From NCBI GenBank assembly GCA_964030475.1, contig CAXIPT010000003.1, positions 9,655,442-9,719,441 on the forward strand: a DNA stretch of 64,000 bases, in the 5' to 3' direction. A model generated the notes under the pieces. The model worked only from the letters and a program-made list of their open reading frames with translations. It was not told where the DNA came from and did not search any database. The DNA is from Tethya wilhelma (lineage: Eukaryota; Porifera; Demospongiae; Tethyida; Tethyidae). The position numbers and the translations under genes are program-made. Positions 44,708 through 54,224 of this stretch are shown here, in pieces. Position 1 is the first letter of the stretch; each line of letters opens with the position of its first letter.

Positions 44708-45853
44708 TTATTGACAGGAATTAAAACCAAAACATACTGGTCCCACTACTGATGCAGTTACTATCATTGCAAACATGATAGTGTAGCCAGCATTCAAGAT
44801 CGAGAGAATCATAGCAGCAGTACCTCTCTTGGAAGCTTGGGAATAATCTCTATTCGACAGGCTAATCTGAGCCTACAACAAACAAAACAATAGCCCATCA
44901 CAATCAAAGAGCAATAATTATTATAGTAGGTTATAGCTTTATAAATAATAAGGTATAAAAACATACCAGTATTGACATGACAAGTGCTGGTATTCCAAAT
45001 GACAATGAGGTAAAGTTGAGAACACCACATACAGTTGTCACAACAACAGATATTACAAAGAAAGTGTGCGGTGATTTATAGTCTGGTTTCTGAATTTTAC
45101 CAAGCCCAGGAGTCATAGCATTTGCCTGAATGGTGCATGGTACATGAACATTAATCAGTAATTATGATTGTGTTAAAAGTTGATGGAAAAGCGGCATACA
45201 TGTATGCATGATTCAAGTATATCATATCGATAGCTGCATGCCTAAACAATTCGTAACAGTAGTAAAATCTTCCTTGTTATTCCAAAATTAATGTAGCATA
45301 AGCCACTCCTTACTCCTAGTCTGGTTGGCCAGCACTTTGTTTGAATTCTTTACATTCAAGAAAATTCTCAAGACAATTTCATGCCAACTCCCTGCGTGGT
45401 GACCAGGTCCCTGGAGAAGTGTTAACTTGGCATATGCCAGACTATCCTTGTACTTACCCCATAGCTATGCATAACTCATGCGTATATGATCAATGACAAA
45501 TAATTTAGATTTCCATGCACGGTACAATCAATTAATCATGATTATGTTTACTTGATGAACTGAAACCGTTGCACCAACTGTAAAAGTAGTCTCTTGTGGT
45601 GGTCTGGGTACAGCAGATGGCACATTGATCCGGTCCCCATAGACACCTGCATCATACTGAAGTGGCCTAGCCTCATTCACAGTAGAATAGTAGTGTTGTG
45701 GCTCTGGAATGCTATCTTTCGTACCTGCACCAATTAAGTATAAACAACCGTTGAACAACAAAAAAAATAGTCTTTTAGATGACCAGTAAAATCGTGTTCG
45801 GATTGAATCAATTGTGATTGTAAAACAGTATTTTTAAAGGCTTTACAAGACAT
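44708..45853 (-). CDS. CD225/dispanin family membrane protein D4
   Basis: Four exons on the minus strand. A tiny first coding exon, ATGTCTT then GTAAAG, at 45847-45853 joins in phase to TKDSIPEPQHYYSTVNEARP (45558-45725), with QYDAGVYGDRINVP, then an exon MTPGLGKIQKPDYKSPHTF with VISVVVTTVCGVLNFTSLSF, then AQISLSNRDYSQASKRGTAA and the final TM NAGYTIMFAMIVTASVVG, stop TAA at 44708-44710. Same structure as D2, including the micro-exon. The first exon is inferred from the D2 parallel and is the least certain part. Confidence 0.7.
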
Positions 45854-45937
45854 TATCTTATCTCTTGGTCAAGTAGTACAGCTATTTTCGATAACACTTG
45901 CACTTCACGCATAGACTGGATACCAGACCCTTACTTG

Positions 45938-46110
45938 CTATAGAGCGGGTGCAATCAACGTCATCAAAAACCGGAAGTATTTTGAGTGATACTAGAAATA
46001 GTTATTTTTGCCATACGGAAGTAAATGACAGCTGCTCGTTCTCCGTATTGCTTAGTACATTTTTGCCATACGGAAGTGACTCATTTTACGTAATTGCACC
46101 CGCTCTATAG
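45938..46110. mobile_element. MITE with CTATAGAGCGGGTGCAAT ends
   Basis: CTATAGAGCGGGTGCAAT at 45938-45955 and its exact complement at 46093-46110, with a weaker outer pair CCAGACCC/GGGTCTGG. Interior has two copies of TTTTGCCATACGGAAGT. About 173 bp, in the D4 upstream region. Confidence 0.8.
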
Positions 46111-46539
46111 GTTTTATGGGGGGTCTGGTGCCCAGACTACTTCACGCAGAGGTTGCGTCCCCAGGCTAGTCCCGCTGCGCGGTATTATTACTCTAATGAT
46201 TTATTACGTTGACGATCTTTACTGGACACGTTGTATAAGCTTCTATTGTCACCTGCCATTTTTAACTTAGCTATGTGTAAAATCATATATCATACGTACG
46301 GTAGTACGTATAGTAGGAATGGGCCGACTGTCCCATAGACACAATACAAAATGTTTATGATCATAAAAGTCTAGCAAAACAAAATTAAGTCTTCAAACCT
46401 GCTCAGAGGCTCTCACTGACAGATTACCAAATGCATGCAAGGCCTAAAACTCACAGAAACCTTCCTCAGCACTCGTACAGAGAGCTAGCAGGAAGCCACA
46501 ATAGTTGGCATGTGCGTGCCACGTTTATGTTGGTGTACG

Positions 46540-46660
46540 TGTATGAGCAGTGTGGGAGTAGTCGGGCGGACTAGTGTGGGAGTAGTAAGGTCAAGACTAC
46601 TATATCTTAAGTCAAAGAGCAGCAACCCCAAGGCTTGGGGTTCCCAAGTCAGTGAGGTAA
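46540..46660 (+). pseudogene. MYCBPAP exon fragment, copy D
   Basis: Short stretch with GGGAGTAGTAAGGTCAAGAC and AGAGCAGCAACCCC matching the region at 40575; heavily decayed. Confidence 0.55.
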
Positions 46661-46670
46661 GTTGCACGCT

Positions 46671-46767
46671 GTGGCTAGAGTACCGGCACCGTAAACTAAG
46701 CTAAATATTATTGCAGTCAATGGATGGAGCAATAGGAAAGTATACGGACTACCGGTACTCTAGCCAC
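46671..46767. repeat. 97-bp inverted-repeat element
   Basis: GTGGCTAGAGTACCGG and CCGGTACTCTAGCCAC bound it. Inserted upstream of D5 near the shared CACGCTGTAG promoter word. Confidence 0.65.
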
Positions 46768-46840
46768 GGCATTAATTTTATATCATTATTGTTTGTAGAA
46801 GCGCGCGCACAAGTGACTCATTAACGCATTTGCAATGTAG

Positions 46841-46852
46841 TGTGCATGCGCA
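46841..46852. promoter_or_regulatory. Degenerate NRF-1-type site before D5
   Basis: TGTGCATGCGCA, one change from the sites before D1 and D3, 30 bp before the D5 ATG. Confidence 0.35.
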
Positions 46853-46882
46853 GATTGGATTTGTTACTCCACGCTGTAGATC

Positions 46883-47967
46883 ATGTCTTCGTATACCGTT
46901 CAACAAGCTAAATACCACCAGCACCCTCTCCAGGTTGATCAACCAGCATTAGCACCAGCACCGCCACCACAGCCGAGTAGTGTAGTGCAGTACAAAGCTG
47001 GTTCTGAAGTTGTCTATGTGAGTGAATTGTTTTCATACTTAATTATGGGCAGTACCAAAAATCTTATGTTCTCTTGCCCAACTTATAATCATGAAAATAA
47101 ATAGCCTTTACCTTCTCAGTGGCTTCAATCAACCCAACTACTCATTCAAGTCAAATGATTTCTGGACATTTTCTATTGTGACAACCGTATTCTTCGGTCT
47201 ATTTTCACCAATGCGCATTTGTTTTGGTTATAATTATCACAATCCCTGCCCTGATCTTTTCTAGGCCTTTGCAAATTATGCTTAATATTTTGCCCATTAA
47301 GCTATGCTCTATAGATAATTCTCACAATTTTACCTATTATGCTCATTGACAACATTTTTCTGTTAAAATCCATAATTTGTCATGCGTTCATACAAAATAC
47401 ACAACATCTACCAAGATATCCAGATCTATTTCAATTTGACACAACTGCCGTAATGGTTAGGATAAGATGCCATTGTTAAGCAATAATATCAGGTGATTTA
47501 TCTGGAGTAAAAGCAGGTAGGTTAAACAATAACCTTAGTAGATTGATTATTCAAACCTACAATTATAAATTTTTGCTCTAATTATGCCAGGAATTCACCT
47601 ACATATTATGCCAGCATAATTCTCTTTATGCTAGCATAATTTGCAAAGGCCTAAATTCTTTTCATACAAAGTAAGTAGCTATTTACTTCTGAGATTCTCT
47701 GATTTGTAAACTGAACTGAGTTGATTTCTCTGCATGTAGAGTAAAGAATATGTATGCTAAGGCTGGAATGGTTGATCAAGCCAGAAGAGCTGGGATGATA
47801 TCAGCTTACCTCAACCTCATTGCTATAATTGTTGCCTTCTTTGTGGTCTGTATTGCACTTAATAACCTCTTTCTAGGGCATATGGCCCAGTGTATGCCAG
47901 AAACCAGTACTGTGAGTTATTTGGCAACAGTACACGCTCCTTCTCTCTGCCTCGATATACCTGTTGA
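46883..47967 (+). pseudogene. CD225/dispanin gene D5, broken
   Basis: Copy of D3. Exon 1 (QVDQPALAPAPPPQPSS) is intact, but exon 2 starts with small insertions (an AAATAG acceptor becomes AAATAAATAGCC), holds a 392-bp transposon inside the IFSYK codons, and exon 3 has an inserted GTAT (TATGTATGC for TATGC) plus a frameshift after CIALNNLFLG. Not expected to make a working protein. Confidence 0.85.
47262..47653. mobile_element. 392-bp hAT-like MITE in D5 exon 2
   Basis: Terminal inverted repeats TAGGCCTTTGCAAATTATGC and its exact complement. Flanks ATCTTTTC and TTCTTTTC look like an 8-bp target-site duplication with one change, which suits hAT elements. D3 shows the empty site (CTGATCTTTTCATACAAAG). 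Confidence 0.85.
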
Positions 47968-48292
47968 TTCAGATACATACATACAGACAGTACTGTACAG
48001 TAACATGTAGTCAAAGTAAAAAAAAGTGAATGACTATAAATGTTATTAAAGTGTTATTCATCTGAATGAAACTGTTCACAGTATAGTTTGACTATGGGAG
48101 CATCCTCATTCTATAAATATTATAGTAACTCACATGAGACCACATTGTAGTGATTGCGAACGTATAGGCAACAGGTGCCTCCTCCTGCATTTAAAACTGA
48201 GGTGCATGCATACCTCTGACTTTATTGCTTTATAATTATTAACCGCAAAAATGTTATTGGACAAGCATGTACTGGGCTTCATATCTTGTAAA

Positions 48293-49849
48293 ATGGCGAT
48301 TTTAGTATGGAGCAGCTTACTCATTCTTACAGCTCTCATAGTGCTGATTGTAACATTGCTGGATATTCCAGGGTGGTTGTGGAGGTACTACAGAGTGTGC
48401 AAACTAATGAGATCCATACCAGGCGAGCCAATGCATTGGTTTTGGGGACATGCTTTGGATCAGAAGGATCTTGACGAAAAGGTATGGAACAGAAACGTAG
48501 CACACATGCAGGAAAGCAGATATAAGATCCAAAAGGTGTGGTATGGACCTTTTCTACCAAGTGTCAATGTTGGACATCCAGAAGTGGTCCAAAAATTACT
48601 AAAAGAACCAAAAACAAGAGAAGTGTACGACATGCTTACTCCCTGGCTTGGAGAAGGCTTGTTGGTTTCTGAAGGTCAAAGATGGTTTCGTAGCAGACGT
48701 CTTCTAACTCCGGCATTTCACTTTGAGATCCTCAAACCTTACATACCTGTCTACAACAGCTGCCTTGAAGTGATGCTACAAAAATGGTCCGTCTCTGCTT
48801 CTAAGAATGAGTCGGTGAAGCTCTTTGAAACTGTCAGCCTGATGTCCCTGGATATCATCTTACAGTGTGCATTCAGCACAAAGAGTGACTGTCAGACACT
48901 CAGTCAGAAACACCCCTATATCAAAGCCGTGTATGATTTGGTCCAGTTGTGTACAGATCGCTACTTCAATCCACTGTATCAATTTAATTGGATCTACTTC
49001 AATACCCCAGCAGGTCATAGGACAACTCAAGCTACTCGAATTGTACATGAATATGCCTTAAAGGTTATAAGTGAACGCAAGAAAGTTCTTGGTTTGGACA
49101 AGAATGGAGATAAGTTTCAAAACGATTCTGATAATAGACGACTTCTTCAAGAAGTTTCAAAGACAAGAAAGTACCTCGATTTTTTGGACATTCTCCTGAC
49201 TAGTGTTGATGAAGACGGTAAAGGATTGACAGATGATGAAATTCGCAGTGAAGCAGATACTTTTATGTTTGCTGGTCACGACACAACGAAAAGTGGAATA
49301 TCATGGACTCTGTACTGTCTGGCCAAGTATCCCGAACACCAAGAGAAAGTTCGTGAAGAAGTCAGAAATGTTCTGATGGGAAGAGACTGGTTGGAGTATG
49401 ACGACCTCAAAGACCTGAAGTACACACAGTGGTGTGTCAAAGAAGCCATGCGTCTTTATCCACCAGTGTTCCAATTTTTTCGTACATTAACACAAAATAT
49501 CGAGCTCGATGGCTATTTGGTACCAAAAGGAGTTCAAGTGAATATTTCTCCATATCTTATTCACCGTCATCCCGATGTCTGGGAGAACCCAAGTGAGTAT
49601 GACCCTCTTCGTTTCCACCCAAATAACACTGAGAACCGTCATCCTTATGCCTACATACCCTTTTCTGCTGGATATCGGAACTGCATTGGACAGAACTTTG
49701 CTATGAATGAAGAGAAGCTAGTGGTAGCTAGTATCATCAATCGCTACAGAGTCTCTCTCGATGAAGATCATGAGGTGAAGATTATCATGAGAGTTGTTTT
49801 ACATGCTGAAAATGACATCAAAATTAGATTGGTAGATTTACATAGTTAA
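48293..49849 (+). CDS. CYP4: CYP4-type cytochrome P450, copy 1
   Basis: Intronless gene, 518 residues from the preferred Met at 48293 (MAILVWSSLLILTALIVLIV, an N-terminal ER anchor); a Met 14 residues upstream is also in frame but its extension lacks a counterpart in copy 2. Helix-K EAMR, PERF-like PLRFHPNN, and the heme loop PFSAGYRNCIGQ with Cys464 are intact. The I-helix reads MFAGHDTT, with Ala327 where CYP4 enzymes usually have a Glu that forms an ester to heme. Likely a microsomal fatty-acid or xenobiotic hydroxylase. Tandem with copy 2, 388 bp apart. Confidence 0.9.
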   Translation: MAILVWSSLLILTALIVLIVTLLDIPGWLWRYYRVCKLMRSIPGEPMHWFWGHALDQKDLDEKVWNRNVAHMQESRYKIQKVWYGPFLPSVNVGHPEVVQKLLKEPKTREVYDMLTPWLGEGLLVSEGQRWFRSRRLLTPAFHFEILKPYIPVYNSCLEVMLQKWSVSASKNESVKLFETVSLMSLDIILQCAFSTKSDCQTLSQKHPYIKAVYDLVQLCTDRYFNPLYQFNWIYFNTPAGHRTTQATRIVHEYALKVISERKKVLGLDKNGDKFQNDSDNRRLLQEVSKTRKYLDFLDILLTSVDEDGKGLTDDEIRSEADTFMFAGHDTTKSGISWTLYCLAKYPEHQEKVREEVRNVLMGRDWLEYDDLKDLKYTQWCVKEAMRLYPPVFQFFRTLTQNIELDGYLVPKGVQVNISPYLIHRHPDVWENPSEYDPLRFHPNNTENRHPYAYIPFSAGYRNCIGQNFAMNEEKLVVASIINRYRVSLDEDHEVKIIMRVVLHAENDIKIRLVDLHS

Positions 49850-50237
49850 AACATCAACGTCTGCCCATTATCCTCAGCTAAGCTATATGTATGGTAACAA
49901 ACTATAAGTAGATTTCTATTTTTGTATAGTAAGTATAACACATGCCATCTCTATATTCTATTTTTGTTTGTCAGGAGGAGTATTATGACTTACCTTAAAT
50001 GTTACAATTATTTGCAGGTACATTTTTTGCGGATTTTAGATTCTCTGTATTTTACACGTATTAAATTTTACTATTTTGTTGAAAATGCAGCCAAAATGTT
50101 ATTGATTTTTTAGTAATTTTTACACATAATTATTCCCTTTTATTTTAAGAGTGGGTGGGGCTATATTAACATTGAACTTTGACCTAATAACATTTGTATC
50201 ACAACTCATAATCAAAAGCGACTCTTGAGTTCATGAT
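49850..50237. other. Spacer between tandem CYP4 genes
   Basis: AT-rich. 3' end of copy 1 and promoter of copy 2. No further gene. Confidence 0.5.
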
Positions 50238-51785
50238 GTGATGGCTGTATGGAGCATTATACTAGCAGTAACCACCGTTCTCCTACTCCTAGCAGCTTGG
50301 CTTGACGTTCCAGGAGCTCTATGGAGATACTACAGGTTATGTAAGTGTCTAAAACGCATATCATCACTACCAGCACATTGGTTTTGGGGACACATCCTAA
50401 TTGTGAAGGACATGGACGAAAAAGTGTGGAATACTGGCATAGAATACTTGCTAGAGAATAGGCACAGGTTTATAGTAGTGTGGTACGGACCTTTTCTAGC
50501 TAGCATTGATGTTGGACATCCAGAAGTCCTACAAAAGCTACTGAAGGAACCAAAGTGCAGACCTGTGTACAACATGCTCATTCCCTGGCTTGGAGAAGGC
50601 TTGCTGATTGCCGAAGGTAGGAAGTGGTATCGTAGCAGAAGACTTCTCACTCCAGCATTTCACTTTGAGATCCTCAAACCTTACATACCTGTCTACAACA
50701 GCTGCCTTGAAGTGATGCTACAAAAATGGTCCGTCTCTACTTCCAAGAGTGAGTCGGTGAAGCTCTTTGAAACTGTCAGCCTGATGTCCTTGGATATTAT
50801 CCTACAGTGTGCATTCAGCACAAAGAGTGACTGTCAGACACTCAGTCAGAAACACCCCTATATCAAGGCTGTCTATGATTTGATTCAGTTGAGTACCAAT
50901 CGCTTTATGAACCCTTTCTATCATACCGACTGGATCTACTTCATCACTCCTGCTGGTCGAAGAATGAATCGGTCATGTAAAGTTGTCCACGATTACGCCA
51001 TGAATGTTATCAATGAACGAAAACAAGCTCTTGGTTTGGATAAGAAGGCGGACAAGTTTCAAAATGACAAAGAGCTTTTTCAAGAAGTTTCAAAGACAAG
51101 AAAGTACCTTGACTTTTTGGACATTCTGCTAACAAGTGTTGATGAAGATGGTAAAGGATTGACCGATGACGAAATTCGCAGCGAAGCAGATACTTTTATG
51201 TTTGAAGGGCATGATACAACCACCAGTGGAATATCATGGACACTATACTGTCTGGCCAAGTATCCTGAACACCAAGAAAAAGTTCGTGAAGAAGTTAGAA
51301 ATGTTCTAATGGGAAGAGAATGGCTGGAGTATGACGACCTCAAGGACCTGAAGTACACACAGTGGTGTGTCAAAGAAGCCATGCGTCTTTATCCACCAGT
51401 GTTCCAGTTTTATCGTACAACATCTGAAGATGTTCAACTTGACGGTCACTTGATACCTAAAGGAGTCATGGTGAGTATCACACCCTTTCTGATTCACCGT
51501 CATCCTGACATTTGGGAGAACCCACTTGAGTACGACCCTCTTCGTTTTCATCCTAATAACACTGAGAATCGTCATCCTTATGCTTACATACCCTTTTCTG
51601 CTGGATATCGGAACTGCATTGGACAGAACTTTGCTATGAATGAAGAGAAGCTAGTGGTAGCTAGTATCATCAATCGCTACAGAGTCTCTCTTGATGAAGA
51701 TCACGAGGTGAAGCTAGTACTCCGCGTGGTTCTACGAACTGAAAATGACATCAAGGTCAAGTTAACACCAATTTGTAGCTCTTAA
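50238..51785 (+). CDS. CYP4: CYP4-type cytochrome P450, copy 2
   Basis: Intronless, 515 residues; MMAVWSIILAVTTVLLLLAA is the membrane anchor. The I-helix MFEGHDTTTSG holds Glu323, the residue that links CYP4 proteins covalently to heme; ExxR is EAMR (380-383) and the heme Cys is 460 in PFSAGYRNCIGQ. Sequence blocks such as residues 140-205 and 440-500 are nearly identical to copy 1, while 25-115 and 220-250 (substrate-recognition regions) differ. The fit is microsomal omega-hydroxylase type; substrate unknown. Followed by an AT-rich 3' region. Confidence 0.9.
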   Translation: MMAVWSIILAVTTVLLLLAAWLDVPGALWRYYRLCKCLKRISSLPAHWFWGHILIVKDMDEKVWNTGIEYLLENRHRFIVVWYGPFLASIDVGHPEVLQKLLKEPKCRPVYNMLIPWLGEGLLIAEGRKWYRSRRLLTPAFHFEILKPYIPVYNSCLEVMLQKWSVSTSKSESVKLFETVSLMSLDIILQCAFSTKSDCQTLSQKHPYIKAVYDLIQLSTNRFMNPFYHTDWIYFITPAGRRMNRSCKVVHDYAMNVINERKQALGLDKKADKFQNDKELFQEVSKTRKYLDFLDILLTSVDEDGKGLTDDEIRSEADTFMFEGHDTTTSGISWTLYCLAKYPEHQEKVREEVRNVLMGREWLEYDDLKDLKYTQWCVKEAMRLYPPVFQFYRTTSEDVQLDGHLIPKGVMVSITPFLIHRHPDIWENPLEYDPLRFHPNNTENRHPYAYIPFSAGYRNCIGQNFAMNEEKLVVASIINRYRVSLDEDHEVKLVLRVVLRTENDIKVKLTPICSS

Positions 51786-52350
51786 ACTGGTGTGTGAACG
51801 ACTAGGCATTAACACTTTTGTTATCATTCACGACATTTAGCTTTATAATCACTTTAAATTCACACAGTTTTATAGGTTATTTTCTGCTGCTGTTTTTTGT
51901 GTCAAGTACTTAAGAGTATATATAGAGATTGCTGATTTTTCTGTGTCATTTGCTTAGAATAGTAAGTTCAGCTGCTGATTAAACTTTTTGCCTTCAATTC
52001 CTATGGGTTTGTCCCTGCTATAGAGTGTACAATGAGTATGTAGAAAGCCTAGAATGTGGGATGTACGGCTGGCATGCATATAAACAGAGTCATAAGCTAT
52101 CAACATGCATTCTGCACATCTGATTGAAATCTATTCATAGGTGAGATCTAGATCATAAATATTATCACTGAGCTGTAGCTATAGCCCATAGTCACTTTGT
52201 ATGTTAACAAACAAATACACTACACATAAAGAAACATCTATACATGTAGAATGTCATGCGATATGTTCAAGAAATAATATTAATAAGATGCCGTCATGTA
52301 TACCACAGAAAGAATATCAACAATTTGTATGACATAAGATCATCTTACAG
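51786..52350. other. 3' spacer, convergent
   Basis: Between the CYP4 stop and the SPMIP1 stop. AT-rich; no gene or repeat family recognised. Confidence 0.5.
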
Positions 52351-52941
52351 TCATCCAAACATGATACCACTGTTTCTATAGAAAGAGTCCTTGATGACAC
52401 AGGTACGTGCATGAGGTGAAGGCTTTGGGTTAGCGTACTCAAGAATCTTCCATCCGTACTGACATGAAGACAGAATCGGGAAGTTGAACTTTTGCTCAGG
52501 AGTGAGAAGTTTTCGTTTCTTGAGATAGGCATATCGGCCTTCGCCATGGGCACTGATGCCATTGTAGAGTAGTGTTCGAGTGTTTTGTGATGGAGGACGC
52601 ATGTCACCACCATTTCCTCTCCCCTGTGCTGAAGTTGCTCTAGATCTTGTTGGTTCCACTCTTTCGTCACTCTTGATCTTGGGCAATTCAGGAGCAGTTG
52701 CGGCTCTCGGCTTCTTGTTCCTCTCAAGCTTTTGGATTCGATCCGAAACAGAATTGTTAGTGCTGAAATTCAGTCTTGTTTTCCCAACATTGGCTCCATC
52801 ATTCAACTGGCGTTGTTTGGCTGCTGCTGTCTTGCCAAATTGTCTGGAGTATTTGAGGTGCCAAGCAAAACGAAGCGAGGCTTCCTTGTTGATGCTTTCA
52901 ATCCAGAAGTTCTGCAACTGTGTGTCCATGGACAGAGTCAT
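52351..52941 (-). CDS. SPMIP1: Sperm/ciliary microtubule inner protein 1 homologue
   Basis: Single-exon, 196 residues from the preferred Met (MTLSMDTQLQNFW); an upstream Met at 52977 is also in frame, but human SPMIP1 starts similarly with a short lead before MDTLRQNFW. Conserved marks: MDTQLQNFW, RFAWHLKY, KTAAAKQRQ, TRTLLYNGIS, GEGRYAYLKKRK, PEQKFNFPI and YGW. The family (also called ATP6V1FNB) lies inside ciliary doublet microtubules. The centre is low-complexity with RSRAT. Head to head with the PIERCE1-family gene; 257 bp separate the starts. Strong family match by motif order; the exact start is uncertain. Confidence 0.75.
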   Translation of the reverse strand: MTLSMDTQLQNFWIESINKEASLRFAWHLKYSRQFGKTAAAKQRQLNDGANVGKTRLNFSTNNSVSDRIQKLERNKKPRAATAPELPKIKSDERVEPTRSRATSAQGRGNGGDMRPPSQNTRTLLYNGISAHGEGRYAYLKKRKLLTPEQKFNFPILSSCQYGWKILEYANPKPSPHARTCVIKDSFYRNSGIMFG

Positions 52942-53140
52942 GACGGATAGAGCAGGGAATAAACTCTCACATAACAAAAATTCAGGGTCTTATCTTCTCG
53001 AGACTTCGGAGTATCAGTGTTAGTTTACTGCAAGTCTAGATCATGGCACCAGGTATCGATCAGCGCAGCAATGCGCGGCGCGGTAAACGGCGGGAAGCGA
53101 CGCCTCGAGCTAATAAAAAAATTTAACGGGTCGTGACGTA

Positions 53141-53154
53141 TTTACCATGGCAAC
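53141..53154 (+). promoter_or_regulatory. RFX X-box-like site between SPMIP1 and PIERCE1
   Basis: TTTACCATGGCAAC, 13 of 14 positions of GTHNYYATRRNAAC, and also 13 of 14 on the other strand. It lies 44 bp before the PIERCE1-family ATG and about 200 bp before the SPMIP1 start. Confidence 0.55.
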
Positions 53155-53198
53155 CACGACCATAAACGAAACGATACCATTGCATTGATGCAAAGAAA

Positions 53199-53779
53199 AT
53201 GTCGACGTCAGACAACAACGGTGCTCAATCGGGCCAAGAAGAGTCCCAAGAGACTAGAAATGAGGTCGAACATGAAGCTGTCGAAATAATGGACCAGGAC
53301 ACTCGCCATCCTGAAACTGGATTGAAAACATCAGACTTCTACCGCACAAAAAACATCCCAGAAAGATTCAATCACCCAGGTAACAACTGACCTTTGACCT
53401 TCACCTGCACACAACACCCAGACTCACATAACACAAAACATGTTTCATTATTACGTTTGTAAATGTGTATACATTTCTCATATACGTACACAGACTGGTT
53501 TGAAGGGTACTGCAACAAACAACACAGTCCCTTTTACCAAACATCAGCCAGCACATATGGGTAAGGAATGATTTTTGTACCAATACCCCCTCTACTATCT
53601 TTGCCTATACAAAATTATGACTCTTTTAACACTTAGCACCACTTAATACATGGTGTAATGAAGACATTGTGAAATTAGCACCATTGTGTAAAAGACAGTG
53701 TTGTTCCCTAAGTCATGCACTACACTGACACAAATGAAGTTTTAGCTTGTGATATCTGAGCACACGCACACGCACATGT

Positions 53780-53821
<42 letters not shown>

Positions 53822-54092
53822 CACTGTACCACGCATGGTATAGGTCAAAGCCCCCATCAGTGCATACCATGCCAACTCAATTTCATGGAAGAACACAGAA
53901 ATTCTCTCAGGTAAGAATTATGTCCATGTGTATTCACAAAGAATGTACTATGTATAAAAGCAGGGCTACAACTTTTTTGTGGGAAAAATTTTGAGAGAAT
54001 TTGTTTTTTTCTCTTATGTGCAGACACTAGGAAAGTTTGGAATGTTCAGAAACCATTCTCTCAATACAGCAATGGATCGAAGCAAAGTATAA
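53199..54092 (+). CDS. PIERCE1: PIERCE1/2-family ciliary microtubule protein
   Basis: Four exons: 53199-53379, 53494-53560, 53844-53910 and 54024-54092. The disordered N-terminus leads into TSDFYRTKNIPERFNHPGDW, FEGYC, the Tyr-rich FYQTSASTYGSKPPSVHTMP, FHGRTQKFSQ, and ends GKFGMFRNHSLNTAMDRSKV. This order matches PIERCE1/PIERCE2, which hold the inner doublet microtubule wall together (PACRG-FAP20 side) in cilia. Stops soon after DRSKV, so it is shorter than human PIERCE1, and closer to PIERCE2 in its end. A (CA)n tract sits in intron 2. The last exon is duplicated at 63263-63468. Confidence 0.8.
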
Positions 54093-54224
54093 AGCTACTA
54101 AGACTTTGAACACAATGCCGTATGTAGTGATACTGCATTTATACACACCACAACGTCATGACAAAATTAATAAAACAACCTACTATAGACTATTTGCTGT
54201 ATAAATTATTCTAATGGGGTGATT

